A DNA stretch of 64,000 nt from an uncultured Clostridia bacterium (GTDB taxonomy: Bacteria > Bacillota > Clostridia > Oscillospirales > Ruminococcaceae), in the NCBI GenBank assembly GCA_947168885.1, contig CAMVNQ010000016.1:21341-85340 (forward strand), written 5' to 3'. The position numbers and the translations under genes were made by a program. The notes below the pieces were generated by a model that saw only the letters and a list, made by a program, of their open reading frames with translations, was not told the origin of the DNA and made no database searches. This document shows, in pieces, positions 16,745 through 25,943 of this stretch (its first letter is position 1; the number at the start of each line of letters is the position of its first letter).

Positions 16745-18025
16745 TTAACCTTTCAGGGCTCTCTGACCTATGTCCTTACGATAGTGTGCATTTTCAAAGC
16801 TTATCTTCGCTACTGCGCCGTAAGCCTTGTCGAGAGCGCCCTGCAGAGTGTCGGCTGTTGCGGTGACACCGAGGACTCTGCCGCCTGCGGTGAGGAATGT
16901 GCCGTTATCAAGCTTCGTGCCGGCATGATAGACATAAGCGCTTCCGTCCGCAAGCTGACCGTTTTCGTCAAACCCGCTTATCGGAAGCCCGGTAGGATAT
17001 TTCTCCGGATATCCGCCGCTTGCCATCACGACACAAGCGCAACTGCCATTATACCACTCAATATCGAGCTTGTCAAGCTTTTCTTCGTATATTGCTTCGA
17101 TTATATCTGCAAGATCGGTTTTCAGAAGAGGAAGAACTACCTGCGCCTCGGGGTCGCCGAAACGGCAGTTGTACTCTACGACCTTAGCGCCGTTCGGTGT
17201 AAGCATAAGACCAAAGTATAAACAGCCTTTGAAAGGTCTGCCTTCTTTCTGCATAGCTTCGATAGTGGGCTTGAATATTTTTTCCATGCACTCGTCGGCG
17301 TACTTCTGTGTATAGAGCGGGTTCGGCGCGATAGTTCCCATTCCGCCGGTGTTAAGACCTTTGTCGTTATCAAATGCGCGCTTGTGATCCATAGAGGAGA
17401 CCATAGGTTTTACGGTCTTGCCGTCGGTGAATGCGAGCACGGTCACTTCCGGACCTGTCATGAATTCTTCTATGACTATCTCGCTTCCGCTCTTGCCGAA
17501 CTTGCCGCCTATGAGCATGGAGTTTACAGCATCTATTGCCTCCTGCTCGTTCTGAGCGATTATAACGCCCTTTCCGAGCGCAAGTCCGTCGCACTTGATG
17601 ACAGCGGGGTAGGAGTTCTGCTGTTTTATGTAAGCTATCGCCTTGTCCGCATCGGTGAATGTCTCATACGCTGCGGTCGGTATGCCGTACTTCTTCATAA
17701 GAGCTTTTGAGAACACCTTGCTGCCCTCAAGGATAGCTGCATTCGCGCGCGGTCCGAAAGTTTTGAATCCCTTTTCGTTAAGCCTATCGACCATTCCCAT
17801 TACAAGCGGGTCGTCGGGAGTCACGAAAACGTAATCGGGCTTGAGCTGCTCCGCGAGAGCGACCATTCCGTCGATGTCAGTCGCCTTTACGGGGTGGCAT
17901 TCAGCGAGTTTTGATATGCCGCCGTTTCCGGGAGCGCAGTATATCTTTTCGACCTTCGGGGAAGCGGAGAGTGCTTTGATTACCGCGTGTTCACGTCCGC
18001 CGCCGCCTACTACGAGAATATCCAT
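16745..18025 (-). CDS. purD: Phosphoribosylamine-glycine ligase (GAR synthetase)
   Basis: 426 residues, normal for PurD. ATG 18025 is chosen because the protein then begins MDILVVGGGGREHAVIKAL, the universal PurD start, with AAAGGA upstream; the longer frame is non-conserved. It joins glycine to phosphoribosylamine using ATP (second purine step). ATP-grasp landmarks include DGLALGKGV at about 145, GPEVTVLAFTDG, and CRFGDPEAQ near 290. It is last of the purine genes in the operon, 50 bases after a small unknown gene. Hairpins (GCAGCACCGCTGC and GGCGAG...CTCGCC, 16690-16735) follow and may end or attenuate the transcript before queT. Confidence 0.96.
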   Translation of the reverse strand: MDILVVGGGGREHAVIKALSASPKVEKIYCAPGNGGISKLAECHPVKATDIDGMVALAEQLKPDYVFVTPDDPLVMGMVDRLNEKGFKTFGPRANAAILEGSKVFSKALMKKYGIPTAAYETFTDADKAIAYIKQQNSYPAVIKCDGLALGKGVIIAQNEQEAIDAVNSMLIGGKFGKSGSEIVIEEFMTGPEVTVLAFTDGKTVKPMVSSMDHKRAFDNDKGLNTGGMGTIAPNPLYTQKYADECMEKIFKPTIEAMQKEGRPFKGCLYFGLMLTPNGAKVVEYNCRFGDPEAQVVLPLLKTDLADIIEAIYEEKLDKLDIEWYNGSCACVVMASGGYPEKYPTGLPISGFDENGQLADGSAYVYHAGTKLDNGTFLTAGGRVLGVTATADTLQGALDKAYGAVAKISFENAHYRKDIGQRALKG

Positions 18026-18074
18026 ATTATTGTCCTTTCTATGCAATTTCCCCGCATAATGCGGGGAAACAGAT

Positions 18075-18455
18075 CTATTGCCAAATATCTTCGAGAAGCT
18101 CATGCTGCACCTTTTTCGGGAAGTGCCGCAGTACCATATTATATGCGTGGTCGCAGAGATCGCGTACAAGCTCATACGGCACGGAGCCGGTGAGCTTCAC
18201 CCGTATCGTGCATTTTCCGCTGCTCACACGCTCGCTCATATCCTCATGCATGAGCAGTGAAGTGTCGTTTCTGCCCTGTTCTGACACTATTAAAAGAGCC
18301 GCGTCGTCCGTTCCGTCTGCGATAATTTCGCAGTACGGCTTTTCGTTCAGCATGAACCGTGTCACACCGACTGTGTCATCGAACTCGCTTTCCGTCCCCT
18401 TGAGAAGTTCCAGATGTCCGATAAGCCCGGGGTAAATGTCCTTGCAGTAACTCAT
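18075..18455 (-). CDS. Small conserved-looking protein of unknown function in the purine operon
   Basis: 126 residues with GGAGG above ATG 18455; soluble, no signal or membrane segment. I do not recognise it with confidence. It contains three Cys and ends with YELVRDLCDHAYNMVLRHFPKK, which recalls the C-terminal helix of MmcQ/YjbR-type proteins, and a mixed alpha/beta pattern throughout. It lies 117 bases after the AICAR formyltransferase gene and 50 before purD, all leftwards, so it is probably expressed with purine synthesis. Confidence 0.55.
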   Translation of the reverse strand: MSYCKDIYPGLIGHLELLKGTESEFDDTVGVTRFMLNEKPYCEIIADGTDDAALLIVSEQGRNDTSLLMHEDMSERVSSGKCTIRVKLTGSVPYELVRDLCDHAYNMVLRHFPKKVQHELLEDIWQ

Positions 18456-18572
18456 AACTTCCTCCGTTTCACGCCGTCAGGCTTTCGCTTTCGCTTCCTT
18501 TGGCGTACAAAGGAAGCGGAGAGGGAGTTCGAGGGAGGGGCGGAGCCCCTTCCTCGTCCGCGTCAGCGGTGA
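18456..18572. repeat. GC-rich intergenic element with hairpin
   Basis: The gap contains the perfect dyad GCTTCCTTTG-N5-CAAAGGAAGC (18493-18517) and then a GC-rich block with GGGGCGGAGCCCC (near 18537-18550). It resembles the element at 35781-35940 (GGGGCTCCGCCCC type) and is probably a dispersed intergenic repeat rather than a dedicated terminator. Confidence 0.5.
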
Positions 18573-19748
18573 TCAGTGGTGGAACAGTCTGATACCTGTG
18601 AATGCCATAGCGATACCGTACTTGTTGCAGGTCTCGATAACGTTGTCGTCGCGGATAGAGCCGCCGGGCTGAGCTATGAACTCAACGCCGCTGCGGTGTG
18701 CGCGCTCGATGTTGTCGCCGAAGGGGAAGAACGCGTCGGAGCCGAGGGAAACGCCCTTCATGGTGCTGAGCCATTTCTTCTTTTCTTCGATAGTGAATAC
18801 GTCGGGCTTTACCTTGAAGATGTTCTGCCATGCGCCGTCAGCGAGAACGTCCATGTAGTCCTCACCTATATAGAGGTCTATCGCATTGTCTCTGTCTGCA
18901 CGTCTGATCTCGTCGATGAACTGGAGACCGAGAACCTGCGGAGACTGACGGAGATACCAGTTATCTGCCTTTGTGCCTGCGAGACGTGTGCAGTGGATAC
19001 GGGACTGCTGACCCGCGCCGATACCGATAGCCTGACCGCCGCAAGCGTATGCTACGGAGTTGGACTGGGTATATTTGAGCGTGATGAGCGCGATAGCGAG
19101 GTCACGCTTTGCTGCTTCGGGAAGGTTTTTATTCTCAGTTACCATATTTGCGAAAAGCTCGTCGTTGATAACAAGTTCGTTTCTGCCCTGCTCAAAAGTT
19201 ATTCCGTACACCTGCTTGCGCTCGATAGGAGCGGGGGTGTAATCGGGGTCTATCTTTATGATATTGTATGTGCCCTTTCTCTTGGACTTGAGTATTTCAA
19301 GTGCTTCGGGCTCGTAACCGGGAGCAATAACTCCGTCCGAAACTTCGCGCTGGATCATCTTTGCTGTGGGAACGTCGCACACGTCGGACAGCGAGATGAA
19401 ATCACCGTAGGACGACATTCTGTCGGCACCGCGCGCTCTTGCGTAAGCGCAGGCAAGGGGAGAGAGCTCGCCGAGATCATCGACCCAGTATATCTTCTTG
19501 AGCGTATCGGTAAGCTCGATGCCTACTGCCGCGCCGGCAGGGGAAACGTGCTTGAACGATGTCGCGGCGGGAAGACCGGTGGCCTTTTTGAGCTCCTTAA
19601 CGAGCTGCCAGCCGTTGAAAGCATCCATGAAATTGATGTAGCCGGGCTTACCGTTGAGAACTTCTATCGGAAGCTCGCCGTTTTCCATGAAAATTCTTGA
19701 CGGTTTCTGGTTGGGGTTACAGCCATACTTTAATTCTAATTCTTTCAT
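18573..19748 (-). CDS. purH: Stand-alone AICAR formyltransferase (PurH C-terminal activity)
   Basis: 391 residues from ATG 19748, which has GGAGG upstream; a longer frame is GC-repeat translation. It carries the AICAR transformylase domain only (NPNQKPSRIFM at the start, TSFKHVSPAGAAVG near 65, TQSNSVAYACGGQ..IGIGAGQQSRIHC near 240, SLGSDAFFPFGDNI near 345). The IMP cyclohydrolase domain of bifunctional PurH (about 510 residues) is absent. It transfers a formyl group from 10-formyl-THF to AICAR. The missing ring-closing step is supplied by the PurO-like gene directly upstream (19854-20570), so the pair does the last two steps of IMP synthesis. Confidence 0.93.
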   Translation of the reverse strand: MKELELKYGCNPNQKPSRIFMENGELPIEVLNGKPGYINFMDAFNGWQLVKELKKATGLPAATSFKHVSPAGAAVGIELTDTLKKIYWVDDLGELSPLACAYARARGADRMSSYGDFISLSDVCDVPTAKMIQREVSDGVIAPGYEPEALEILKSKRKGTYNIIKIDPDYTPAPIERKQVYGITFEQGRNELVINDELFANMVTENKNLPEAAKRDLAIALITLKYTQSNSVAYACGGQAIGIGAGQQSRIHCTRLAGTKADNWYLRQSPQVLGLQFIDEIRRADRDNAIDLYIGEDYMDVLADGAWQNIFKVKPDVFTIEEKKKWLSTMKGVSLGSDAFFPFGDNIERAHRSGVEFIAQPGGSIRDDNVIETCNKYGIAMAFTGIRLFHH

Positions 19749-19786
19749 AATATAATACCTCCATTGATCAGCGCCTTCGCGCGTGT

Positions 19787-19848
19787 CCTGCGCGGACGGC
19801 GGCAGGGCTGCGCGCCCTGCACCGCGGCAGCGTGACGCTGCACCCAAA
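19787..19848. repeat. Dispersed GC-rich hairpin repeat, copy 1
   Basis: Begins GCGCGGACGGCGGCAGG and ends GCGGCAGCGTGACGCTGCACC, with a GCAGCGT/ACGCTGC hairpin. A near-identical element lies at 23849-23908, in the same orientation and also just downstream of a pur gene. Confidence 0.75.
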
Positions 19849-19853
19849 ATTGA

Positions 19854-20570
19854 TTACTTGTTCTTGTTGACTATTCTTGACTCAAATTTTCCTGTTTCTA
19901 TATCAATGTATCTTGTGAAGAGGGATACCTTGTTGTCCTTGTTGAGGTTGTCCCATACAAGCTTTGTGAAGTCGTCGAGCGAGAGGTCGGGTATGATAAC
20001 GCGCTTGGGTTCGCCCTCATAGCTCGGGAGCGGATCGCCGGCGCCCTTGTATGTGTGGATGAAGCGTCCTTCGCCGTTCTTGGGGCAGCTGTACGCGTAG
20101 GTGTTGCGTATAGTGCACTCGGGGTCACCGTCAAGGCTCTTGATGATATGCATAGCATAGTTCATATTACCCTCGTCGGCGTGAACTATACCGGAGATGC
20201 GGGGAGTGAAGTTGGGCTTGTCGTCCTCGAATTCACGGAAGCGGAGAGACTGCTCGAAAGTCTGCTGCTTGTCCATCTGCTCGTAGATCGTGTCGGTCTG
20301 GTCGCCGTTGGTGACGATAGTCTTTGTGCCGAGCACTTTTACAGGAGCATAGATTATGAGGTGCGGATCGACCATTTTCGACGGGTCGAAAGCCTGTGTG
20401 CGTATGCCGTTTCCGTCCTCGACGAAGACGCGGTTGCGGCTGTTCTCGCTTCTACCCATGATGAAGTACGCGATGACCGCGTTCTTACCGTCGGGCGATT
20501 TGCCGAGGATAATGCCTCTGCCGTGGTATTCGAGGCTGTTAAGTTCCTTTTCGATGCTGATGAGTTCCAT
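19854..20570 (-). CDS. IMP cyclohydrolase, archaeal PurO-like family
   Basis: 238 residues. N-terminal LEYHGRGIILGKSPDGKNAVIAYFIMGRSENSRNRVF and the later TPRISGIVH segment match the IMP_cyclohyd (PF07826/PurO) family, unrelated to the PurH cyclohydrolase domain. It closes FAICAR to IMP, the final purine step. It sits between purN and the stand-alone AICAR formyltransferase in a leftward operon, 9 bases after purN, which supports the role. No signal or membrane segment is present. The start at 20570 lies 9 bases after the purN stop with only a modest GGTAAGGTA-type ribosome site, suggesting coupling. Confidence 0.88.
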   Translation of the reverse strand: MELISIEKELNSLEYHGRGIILGKSPDGKNAVIAYFIMGRSENSRNRVFVEDGNGIRTQAFDPSKMVDPHLIIYAPVKVLGTKTIVTNGDQTDTIYEQMDKQQTFEQSLRFREFEDDKPNFTPRISGIVHADEGNMNYAMHIIKSLDGDPECTIRNTYAYSCPKNGEGRFIHTYKGAGDPLPSYEGEPKRVIIPDLSLDDFTKLVWDNLNKDNKVSLFTRYIDIETGKFESRIVNKNK

Positions 20571-20579
20571 ACTAATACC

Positions 20580-21206
20580 TTACCTTTCTACTACGGCAAT
20601 GCCGTTTTCTACCTTTATCTTCCCGTCGCAGAAAAGCCTTACCGCTTCGGGGAGTATCTTCCATTCCGCCTGCTCCATAACGCGCTTCTGAAGTATCTCA
20701 GGTGTGTCTCCGTTCTGTACTTCGACCGCCTTCTGGAGTATTATCGGGCCGCCGTCGCATTCCTCTGTAACGAAATGCACCGTTGCGCCGGTGATCTTTA
20801 CGCCCTTTTTCAGCGCTTCCTCATGGACTTTAAGCCCGTAATATCCCTTTCCGCAGAACGACGGGATAAGTGCGGGGTGAACGTTTATCATTCTGTTCGG
20901 ATATGCTCTGCAGACCTGTTCGTCGAGGATAGTCATAAATCCCGCATAAACGACGAGTTCCGCTTCGGCTTCCTTAAGCGTCTCGACCATAGCCTTGCTG
21001 TAAGCGGCAATGTCGGGATACGCCTTTCTTTCGAGCACCTTTGTTCTTATGAAGTTGTCCTTTGCGCGTTTGAGCGCATACGCGTCGGGCTTGGACGAGA
21101 TAACACAGGTTATGTTCCCGTTTCCGAGTTCGCCGCGTTTCTGCGCGTCTATGAGGGCTTGCAGGTTCGTTCCGCCGCCCGAGACGAGTACCGCGATATT
21201 TGTCAT
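20580..21206 (-). CDS. purN: Phosphoribosylglycinamide formyltransferase (GAR transformylase)
   Basis: 208 residues from ATG 21206 (AAGGAG upstream); this gives the family start MTNIAVLVSGGGTNLQALID. It transfers formyl from 10-formyl-THF to GAR. Catalytic landmarks: MINVHPALIPSF (near 105-117, with the conserved Asn and His) and GATVHFVTEECDGGPII (near 137-152, conserved Asp). It follows purM by 79 bases. Length and motifs are ordinary. Confidence 0.96.
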   Translation of the reverse strand: MTNIAVLVSGGGTNLQALIDAQKRGELGNGNITCVISSKPDAYALKRAKDNFIRTKVLERKAYPDIAAYSKAMVETLKEAEAELVVYAGFMTILDEQVCRAYPNRMINVHPALIPSFCGKGYYGLKVHEEALKKGVKITGATVHFVTEECDGGPIILQKAVEVQNGDTPEILQKRVMEQAEWKILPEAVRLFCDGKIKVENGIAVVER

Positions 21207-21285
21207 GTACTTCTCCTTTCCGCTGCCGAAAACGGCGGCTTTCCGGAAACAAACGAGACGCTGCCGCATGAGCAGCGTCCTTGTT

Positions 21286-22323
21286 TTACTTTATTATAAT
21301 AGCTTTATCGGTCTTGTCGATAGTACCGATGCGATATGCCTTGCAGCCGTCCGCTTTAAGCGTTTCGAGAGCCTTGTCGGCTTCGTCCGCGGAAACGACT
21401 ATCGACATACCTATACCCATGTTGAACGTGTTGAACATATCATGCTCGCTGATATTTCCGCGCTCCTGAAGGAGTGTGAATATGTACGGCACTTCCCAGC
21501 TGCCCTTTTCTATGACTGCGGTGAAGCCGTCCGGTATCGAGCGCGGTATGTTCTCATAGAATCCGCCTCCGGTGATGTGGCTAATTGCCTTTACCGTGAC
21601 CTTGTTTATGAGGTCGAGGACGGGTTTTACATACAGGTTCGTAGGTGTAAGGAGCGTTTCGCCGAGAGTTCTTCCGTCGGGGAGCTTTTCATCAAGCACA
21701 GCTTTGCTGTCTATGCCGAATACCTTGCGGACAAGTGAAAAGCCGTTGGAATGTACGCCGGAGGACGCGAGACCGATAACAACATCGCCCTTCTGCACCT
21801 TCGAGCCGTCGATTATTGCTTTTTTGCTGACTATTCCTACCGAGAATCCGCCTACGTCGTACTCGTCCTCGGGCATAAGACCGGGGTGTTCGGCAGTCTC
21901 GCCGCCTATAAGTGCGCAGCCGGACTCAACACAGCCGTCCGCGATGCCTTTTACGATAGACGCTATCTTTTCGGGCTGGTTCTTGCCGCAGGCGATATAA
22001 TCAAGGAAGAACAGGGGCTTTGCGCCGCAGCAGATTATATCGTTGACGCACATGGCGACCGCGTCAATACCTATCGTATCATGCTTGTCGAGCAGGAACG
22101 CGAGCTTTATCTTCGTTCCGACACCGTCTGTGCCGGAAACGAGTACGGGATCGTCGTATTCTTTCGGGTCAAGCTCAAAGAGCCCGCCGAAACCGCCGAT
22201 GCTGTCGATAGCGCCTTTTACGCGGGTACGTTCAACGTGCTCTTTCATGAGACGGACTGCCTCATATCCGGCGGTTACGTCAACGCCCGCTGCTTTATAG
22301 CTTTCGGAATGACTGTCTTTCAT
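21286..22323 (-). CDS. purM: Phosphoribosylformylglycinamidine cyclo-ligase (AIR synthetase)
   Basis: 345 residues from ATG 22323 with AAAGGA upstream. It closes FGAM to AIR with ATP. Typical PurM features: [19 protein letters not shown] at the N-terminus, [15 protein letters not shown] near 75-90, [17 protein letters not shown] ligand region near 110, GGETAEHPG near 150, and [13 protein letters not shown] near 235. It follows purF by 55 bases. The FGAM synthetase genes (purL/purQ) are not in this operon and must lie elsewhere. Confidence 0.96.
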   Translation of the reverse strand: MKDSHSESYKAAGVDVTAGYEAVRLMKEHVERTRVKGAIDSIGGFGGLFELDPKEYDDPVLVSGTDGVGTKIKLAFLLDKHDTIGIDAVAMCVNDIICCGAKPLFFLDYIACGKNQPEKIASIVKGIADGCVESGCALIGGETAEHPGLMPEDEYDVGGFSVGIVSKKAIIDGSKVQKGDVVIGLASSGVHSNGFSLVRKVFGIDSKAVLDEKLPDGRTLGETLLTPTNLYVKPVLDLINKVTVKAISHITGGGFYENIPRSIPDGFTAVIEKGSWEVPYIFTLLQERGNISEHDMFNTFNMGIGMSIVVSADEADKALETLKADGCKAYRIGTIDKTDKAIIIK

Positions 22324-22378
22324 AAGATCGTCCTTTCGCTTATGACGGCTTAAAAGTGCTGTCATAATTATTCTTTGA

Positions 22379-23800
22379 TTATTCTTTTCCGTTCCAGCAG
22401 TAGGTGCAGAGCTTGCATTCGGGGATGCCGACTGCTCTTACCGTACCCGGCAGGGACTGGAACTCAAGCGATGTGAGCTTTAATCTGCGGCATATCTCGT
22501 CGCGCAGGAGCTTTCCGCGCTCGGTAGATGAATCGCTGTACTCGTTTATGTACTTTACGCCCTCGCTGCCCTCTTTTTCCTGTATTATCTGTCTTGCGAT
22601 AAGGTCGAGCTCAGAGTTGCTGCGTGAGAAGTTGAGGTACTTGCAGCCGAACATTATCGGCGGGCACGCAGATCTCATGTGGACTTCCTTTGCGCCGTTC
22701 TCATAGAGAAACTCGACGGTCTCACGCATTTGTGTTCCGCGGACGATACTGTCGTCAACGAACAGGAGCTTCTTGCCCTCGATAAGCTCGTGGACAGGTA
22801 TAAGCTTCATTTTCGCGACCTTGTTTCTCATAGCCTGTGTCTGCGGCATGAAGCTTCGCGGCCACGTCGGGGTGTACTTGATGAACGGTCTCGCGAACGG
22901 GATGCCGCTCTTGTTGGCATAGCCGATAGCGTGCGGTATTCCGGAATCCGGTACGCCGCAGACGTAATCCACGTCCGGCAGCCGCCCGTTCTTGATGTCC
23001 GTTTCCGCCATTATCTCGCCGTTGCGTGCGCGCATGACCTCGACATTTACTCCCTCATAGACCGCGTTCGGATAACCGTAATAAGTCCATAGGAACGTGC
23101 ATATCTTCATATCGGGGGTGCCTTCCGCGAGTGTAACGCAGTCATCGGCGGTGAGCTTTACGATCTCACCGGCCTGAAGCTCCTTGTACGTCTTGTATCC
23201 GAGCTTCTGGAACGCGAACGACTCGAACGACAGACAGTACCCGTCGCTTCGTTTTCCTATTATTATAGGGAGGCGGCCGTTCTTGTCGCGCGCGGCGATT
23301 ATGCAGTCCTTAGTCATTATGATGAGCGTAAGGGTGCCCTGTATCTTTTCCTGCGCGTACTTTATACCGTCGGTGAAGTTGTCTTTCTGTGCGATGAGTG
23401 CGCCGATCAGAGCGCTTGAATTGATGTTTCCGCTGCTCATGGACTCAAAGTTCGCGCAGCCGTTGTCAAGCAGCTCGTTATAAAGCTGTGCGGCATTTGT
23501 GATTATGCCGACGTTGCATATTGCGTAAAGTCCGAGTTTTGATGTGACGAGGATAGGCTGAGGATCGCTGTCGCTTATGCAGCCTATGCAGAGCTTGCCC
23601 TGTATGCCCGCGGCATCGCTCTCGAACTTTGTTCTGAACGGTGAGTTCTCTATGCTGTGGATGCTTCTCTGGAAACCGAGCTCCGGCGAGTATGCTGCCA
23701 TACCGCCGCGCCTTGTCCCGAGATGTGAGTGATAGTCTGTTCCGAAGAATACATCGGAAATGCAGTCGTTGCGGGATATTGCACCGAAAAATCCGCCCAT
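22379..23800 (-). CDS. purF: Amidophosphoribosyltransferase with degenerate glutaminase domain
   Basis: 473 residues; AAAGG precedes ATG 23800. The phosphoribosyltransferase half is intact, with the PRPP loop [16 protein letters not shown] near 340. Cys residues in [15 protein letters not shown] and the C-terminal [11 protein letters not shown] resemble the 4Fe-4S ligands of Bacillus-type PurF. The N-terminal glutaminase is abnormal: the protein begins MGGFFGAIS instead of Met-Cys-Gly, so the nucleophile Cys is missing, and the usual GHxRYST and HNG segments read CIGCISDSD and CNVGIIT. It may use free ammonia or a partner glutaminase, or a canonical PurF may exist elsewhere. It is third in the operon, between purC and purM. 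Confidence 0.88.
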   Translation of the reverse strand: MGGFFGAISRNDCISDVFFGTDYHSHLGTRRGGMAAYSPELGFQRSIHSIENSPFRTKFESDAAGIQGKLCIGCISDSDPQPILVTSKLGLYAICNVGIITNAAQLYNELLDNGCANFESMSSGNINSSALIGALIAQKDNFTDGIKYAQEKIQGTLTLIIMTKDCIIAARDKNGRLPIIIGKRSDGYCLSFESFAFQKLGYKTYKELQAGEIVKLTADDCVTLAEGTPDMKICTFLWTYYGYPNAVYEGVNVEVMRARNGEIMAETDIKNGRLPDVDYVCGVPDSGIPHAIGYANKSGIPFARPFIKYTPTWPRSFMPQTQAMRNKVAKMKLIPVHELIEGKKLLFVDDSIVRGTQMRETVEFLYENGAKEVHMRSACPPIMFGCKYLNFSRSNSELDLIARQIIQEKEGSEGVKYINEYSDSSTERGKLLRDEICRRLKLTSLEFQSLPGTVRAVGIPECKLCTYCWNGKE

Positions 23801-23848
23801 ATTTTATCCAAACCTTTCGTTTATCATCATCCGACGCGGATGCATTTT

Positions 23849-23908
23849 GCCTGCGCGGACGGCGGCAGGCTTACGCAGCCTGCACTGCGGCAGCGTAACG
23901 CTGCACCT
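23849..23908. repeat. Dispersed GC-rich hairpin repeat, copy 2
   Basis: Nearly the same as 19787-19848 (GCGCGGACGGCGGCAGG ... GCGGCAGCGTAACGCTGCACC). It forms hairpins GCAGGCT-N5-AGCCTGC and GCAGCGT/ACGCTGC on the minus strand. It lies between purC and purF and could influence the operon's mRNA. Confidence 0.75.
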
Positions 23909-23913
23909 CTGAA

Positions 23914-24621
23914 TTATTCGCCGAAGATACGTCTTCTGATCTCCTTGTAAGCGTCCTCAACGCCGCCCATATCTCTTCTGAAGCGGTCCTTGTCGAGCTT
24001 TTCGTGAGTCTTGGAATCCCAGAAACGGCAGGTGTCGGGAGAAATTTCATCTGCAAGGAGTATCTGACCCTTGAAGCGGCCGAATTCGATCTTGAAGTCG
24101 ATGAGATCTATACCGATCTCCTTGAAATATTTGAGCATGAACTCGTTGACCTTGAAAGCGTACTTTGCTATAGTGTCGAGTTCTTCCTTGGTCGCGATTC
24201 CGAGTGCGAGAGCGTAGTAATCGTTGATGAACGGATCACCGAGGTCATCGTTCTTGTAGCTGTATTCAAGGATAGGTGTGAGCAGAGCCTTGCCCTCTTC
24301 AACGCCCATTCTCTTGGAGAAGCTGCCGGCTGCAACGTTTCTGATGATTACTTCGAGCTGTACGATCTCGACTTTCTTAACGAGAGTCTCACGGTCGCTG
24401 AGCTCCTCGACGAAATGAGTCGGAACGCCTTCCTTTTCAAGAAGCTTGAACATATAGTTCGTCATCTTGTTGTTGATAACGCCCTTACCCTCGATAGTAC
24501 CCTTCTTGAGGCCGTTGAACGCGGTAGCGTCGTCCTTGTAGGAGACGATGACGAGATCGGGGTCGTCTGTTGCGAATACCTTTTTTGCTTTTCCTTCGTA
24601 GAGCTGTTCTTTCTTTTCCAT
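23914..24621 (-). CDS. purC: SAICAR synthetase
   Basis: 235 residues, the standard bacterial length. It condenses CAIR with aspartate using ATP. Seen: [14 protein letters not shown] at the start, [11 protein letters not shown] near 27, [19 protein letters not shown] near 92-110, and [10 protein letters not shown] and [14 protein letters not shown] near 170-195. GGAAGGA lies upstream of ATG 24621. It follows purE by 21 bases and precedes purF across the hairpin repeat at 23849-23908. Confidence 0.97.
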   Translation of the reverse strand: MEKKEQLYEGKAKKVFATDDPDLVIVSYKDDATAFNGLKKGTIEGKGVINNKMTNYMFKLLEKEGVPTHFVEELSDRETLVKKVEIVQLEVIIRNVAAGSFSKRMGVEEGKALLTPILEYSYKNDDLGDPFINDYYALALGIATKEELDTIAKYAFKVNEFMLKYFKEIGIDLIDFKIEFGRFKGQILLADEISPDTCRFWDSKTHEKLDKDRFRRDMGGVEDAYKEIRRRIFGE

Positions 24622-24642
24622 AGTTTTGCTGTCCTTCCTTTT

Positions 24643-25140
24643 TTATATTTCTTTTGCAGTTTCCTGCATTTTTGCGTCTGCTGCCAGATTTTTTCTGTGC
24701 TGTTCTTCCTTGAAGTCCGCGAACTTCTTTGCGAGTTCGTCATCGGAAACAGCAAGTATCTGTACCGCGAGGTAACCTGCGTTGGCGGCGCAGTCTATGC
24801 CGACTGTTGCAACGGGGACTCCGGGCGGCATCATAACTGATGAGAGCAGGGAATCAACGCCTTCAAGCGCCTTTGCCTTCACAGGGAGCGCGATAACGGG
24901 CAGAGTGGTGTGTGCGGCAAGAGCACCGGCGAGGTGAGCCGCCATTCCGGCAGCTCCGATAAGCACTCCGAAACCGTTCTCACGGGCTTTTTCGGAGAAC
25001 TCCGCAGCCTCGGCGGGCGAGCGGTGTGCCGAGAAAACGTGCATTTCAAACGGAACGCCGAACTGTTTGATTGCCTCAGCGGCTTTTCTTACAACGGGAA
25101 GATCGCTGTCACTTCCCATTATTATTGCGACTTTTTTCAT
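24643..25140 (-). CDS. purE: N5-CAIR mutase (class I PurE)
   Basis: 165 residues. The start MKKVAIIMGSDSDLPVV, the SAHRSP motif near 40 and GAAGMAAHLAGALAAHTTLPVIALPV near 65-90 identify class I PurE, which moves the carboxyl of N5-CAIR to give CAIR. purK, the usual partner, is not nearby. It is first in the operon, about 145 bases below the promoter at 25286-25314, with an AAAGGA ribosome site. The leader contains a strong hairpin (25195-25236). Confidence 0.96.
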   Translation of the reverse strand: MKKVAIIMGSDSDLPVVRKAAEAIKQFGVPFEMHVFSAHRSPAEAAEFSEKARENGFGVLIGAAGMAAHLAGALAAHTTLPVIALPVKAKALEGVDSLLSSVMMPPGVPVATVGIDCAANAGYLAVQILAVSDDELAKKFADFKEEQHRKNLAADAKMQETAKEI

Positions 25141-25194
25141 TTCGTTTATCCTTTCGCGGAAAATGGACTATACCATTTAAATATATAATACTAT

Positions 25195-25236
25195 ACAACA
25201 TCTTGTCCGTCTTTTGCGGCGGAAACAAAATGTTGT
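25195..25236 (-). promoter_or_regulatory. Strong hairpin in the purE leader
   Basis: ACAACAT (25195-25201) pairs with ATGTTGT (25230-25236), extended inwards by TTGT/ACAA with one mismatch and a CCG/CGG tip. No T run follows on the minus strand, so it is not a plain terminator. I find no purine-riboswitch core. It could be a protein-binding or attenuation element. Confidence 0.5.
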
Positions 25237-25285
25237 GTGTTTCTGACGACGGAATACCATGTCCTGAAGAAGAAACTACACATTT

Positions 25286-25314
25286 ATTTTACAATATTTC
25301 GTGATTAAATTCAA
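25286..25314 (-). promoter_or_regulatory. Promoter of the purine operon
   Basis: Minus strand TTGAAT (25309-25314), 17 bases, TAAAAT (25286-25291), giving a leader of roughly 135-140 bases before purE. Confidence 0.65.
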
Positions 25315-25523
25315 GCATTTTTGGAAAATAAAATCAACATTTTTTCAAATTTGCGTCCACAGGAAAACGGTGATATTGCACAAGAGCAACCTGTTGAAAA
25401 CTTGGTTGAAAGTTTTATTAAAGTTACAGTTAAGCGAAAATAAGCGCTAAATGCGCATAATTTACTTAAATATTAAGATAAAAGCGGTTACAAAGGTATT
25501 ACAATTTAGTGACAAAATAAAGG
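25315..25523. other. AT-rich divergent intergenic DNA
   Basis: This stretch between the purine and sugar-transport promoters, and likewise 25536-25752, is strongly AT-rich. I see no gene or RNA in it. Confidence 0.5.
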
Positions 25524-25777
25524 GTAAACGTTTACAAAATCGATGTTAAATATTTCGTTGATATTAACTAAACACATATGTTGAAAACAGCTGTTTATTT
25601 GATTTTAGAATAAAAGCATATATAAAGATGACAGAAATGTGATAGAACTGTGAATGGCTTCATAATACGGAAAATTGAATGTAATCAAAAATGCGGCAGC
25701 AAAAACGATCTTAAAAAATTATTATGTGTCAAAATGTACAAAAAAAATCTATGAAAACGTTGTCTGAAAACGTTTAC
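25524..25777 (+). promoter_or_regulatory. LacI/CcpA-type operators upstream of the sugar ABC operon
   Basis: GTAAACGTTTAC (25524-25535) is a perfect 12-bp palindrome of the LacI-family/cre kind. GAAAACGTTGTC (25753-25764) and GAAAACGTTTAC (25766-25777) are close relatives placed side by side, the nearer one ending 34 bases before the -35 box. Three sites suggest control by a LacI-family protein or CcpA encoded elsewhere. Confidence 0.7.
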
Positions 25778-25811
25778 CAAAATTTAGCCGAAAAATTTTT
25801 GAAAAAAAGGC

Positions 25812-25840
25812 TTGCAATATTGTGAATTTTGTGATATAGT
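25812..25840 (+). promoter_or_regulatory. Promoter of the sugar ABC operon
   Basis: TTGCAA (25812-25817), 17 bases, TATAGT (25835-25840), about 100 bases above the binding-protein start. Confidence 0.75.
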
Positions 25841-25943
25841 TACAAATGAAATTGCGGGACGTAAATTAAGTTCGCGTCTGACTGCAATTTGAAAATCTTG
25901 GAGGGTCATAATGAATGACCACAATCTTTTGGAGGAAAGAACT

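Noticed and set aside
25141..25314. Purine riboswitch before purE
   Set aside because: The conserved core and three-way junction are not found; only a plain long hairpin is seen.
25524..25777. Replication-origin or DnaA-box cluster in the AT-rich gap
   Set aside because: The repeats are GTAAACGTTTAC-type operators, not TTATCCACA boxes, and no dnaA/dnaN lies nearby.
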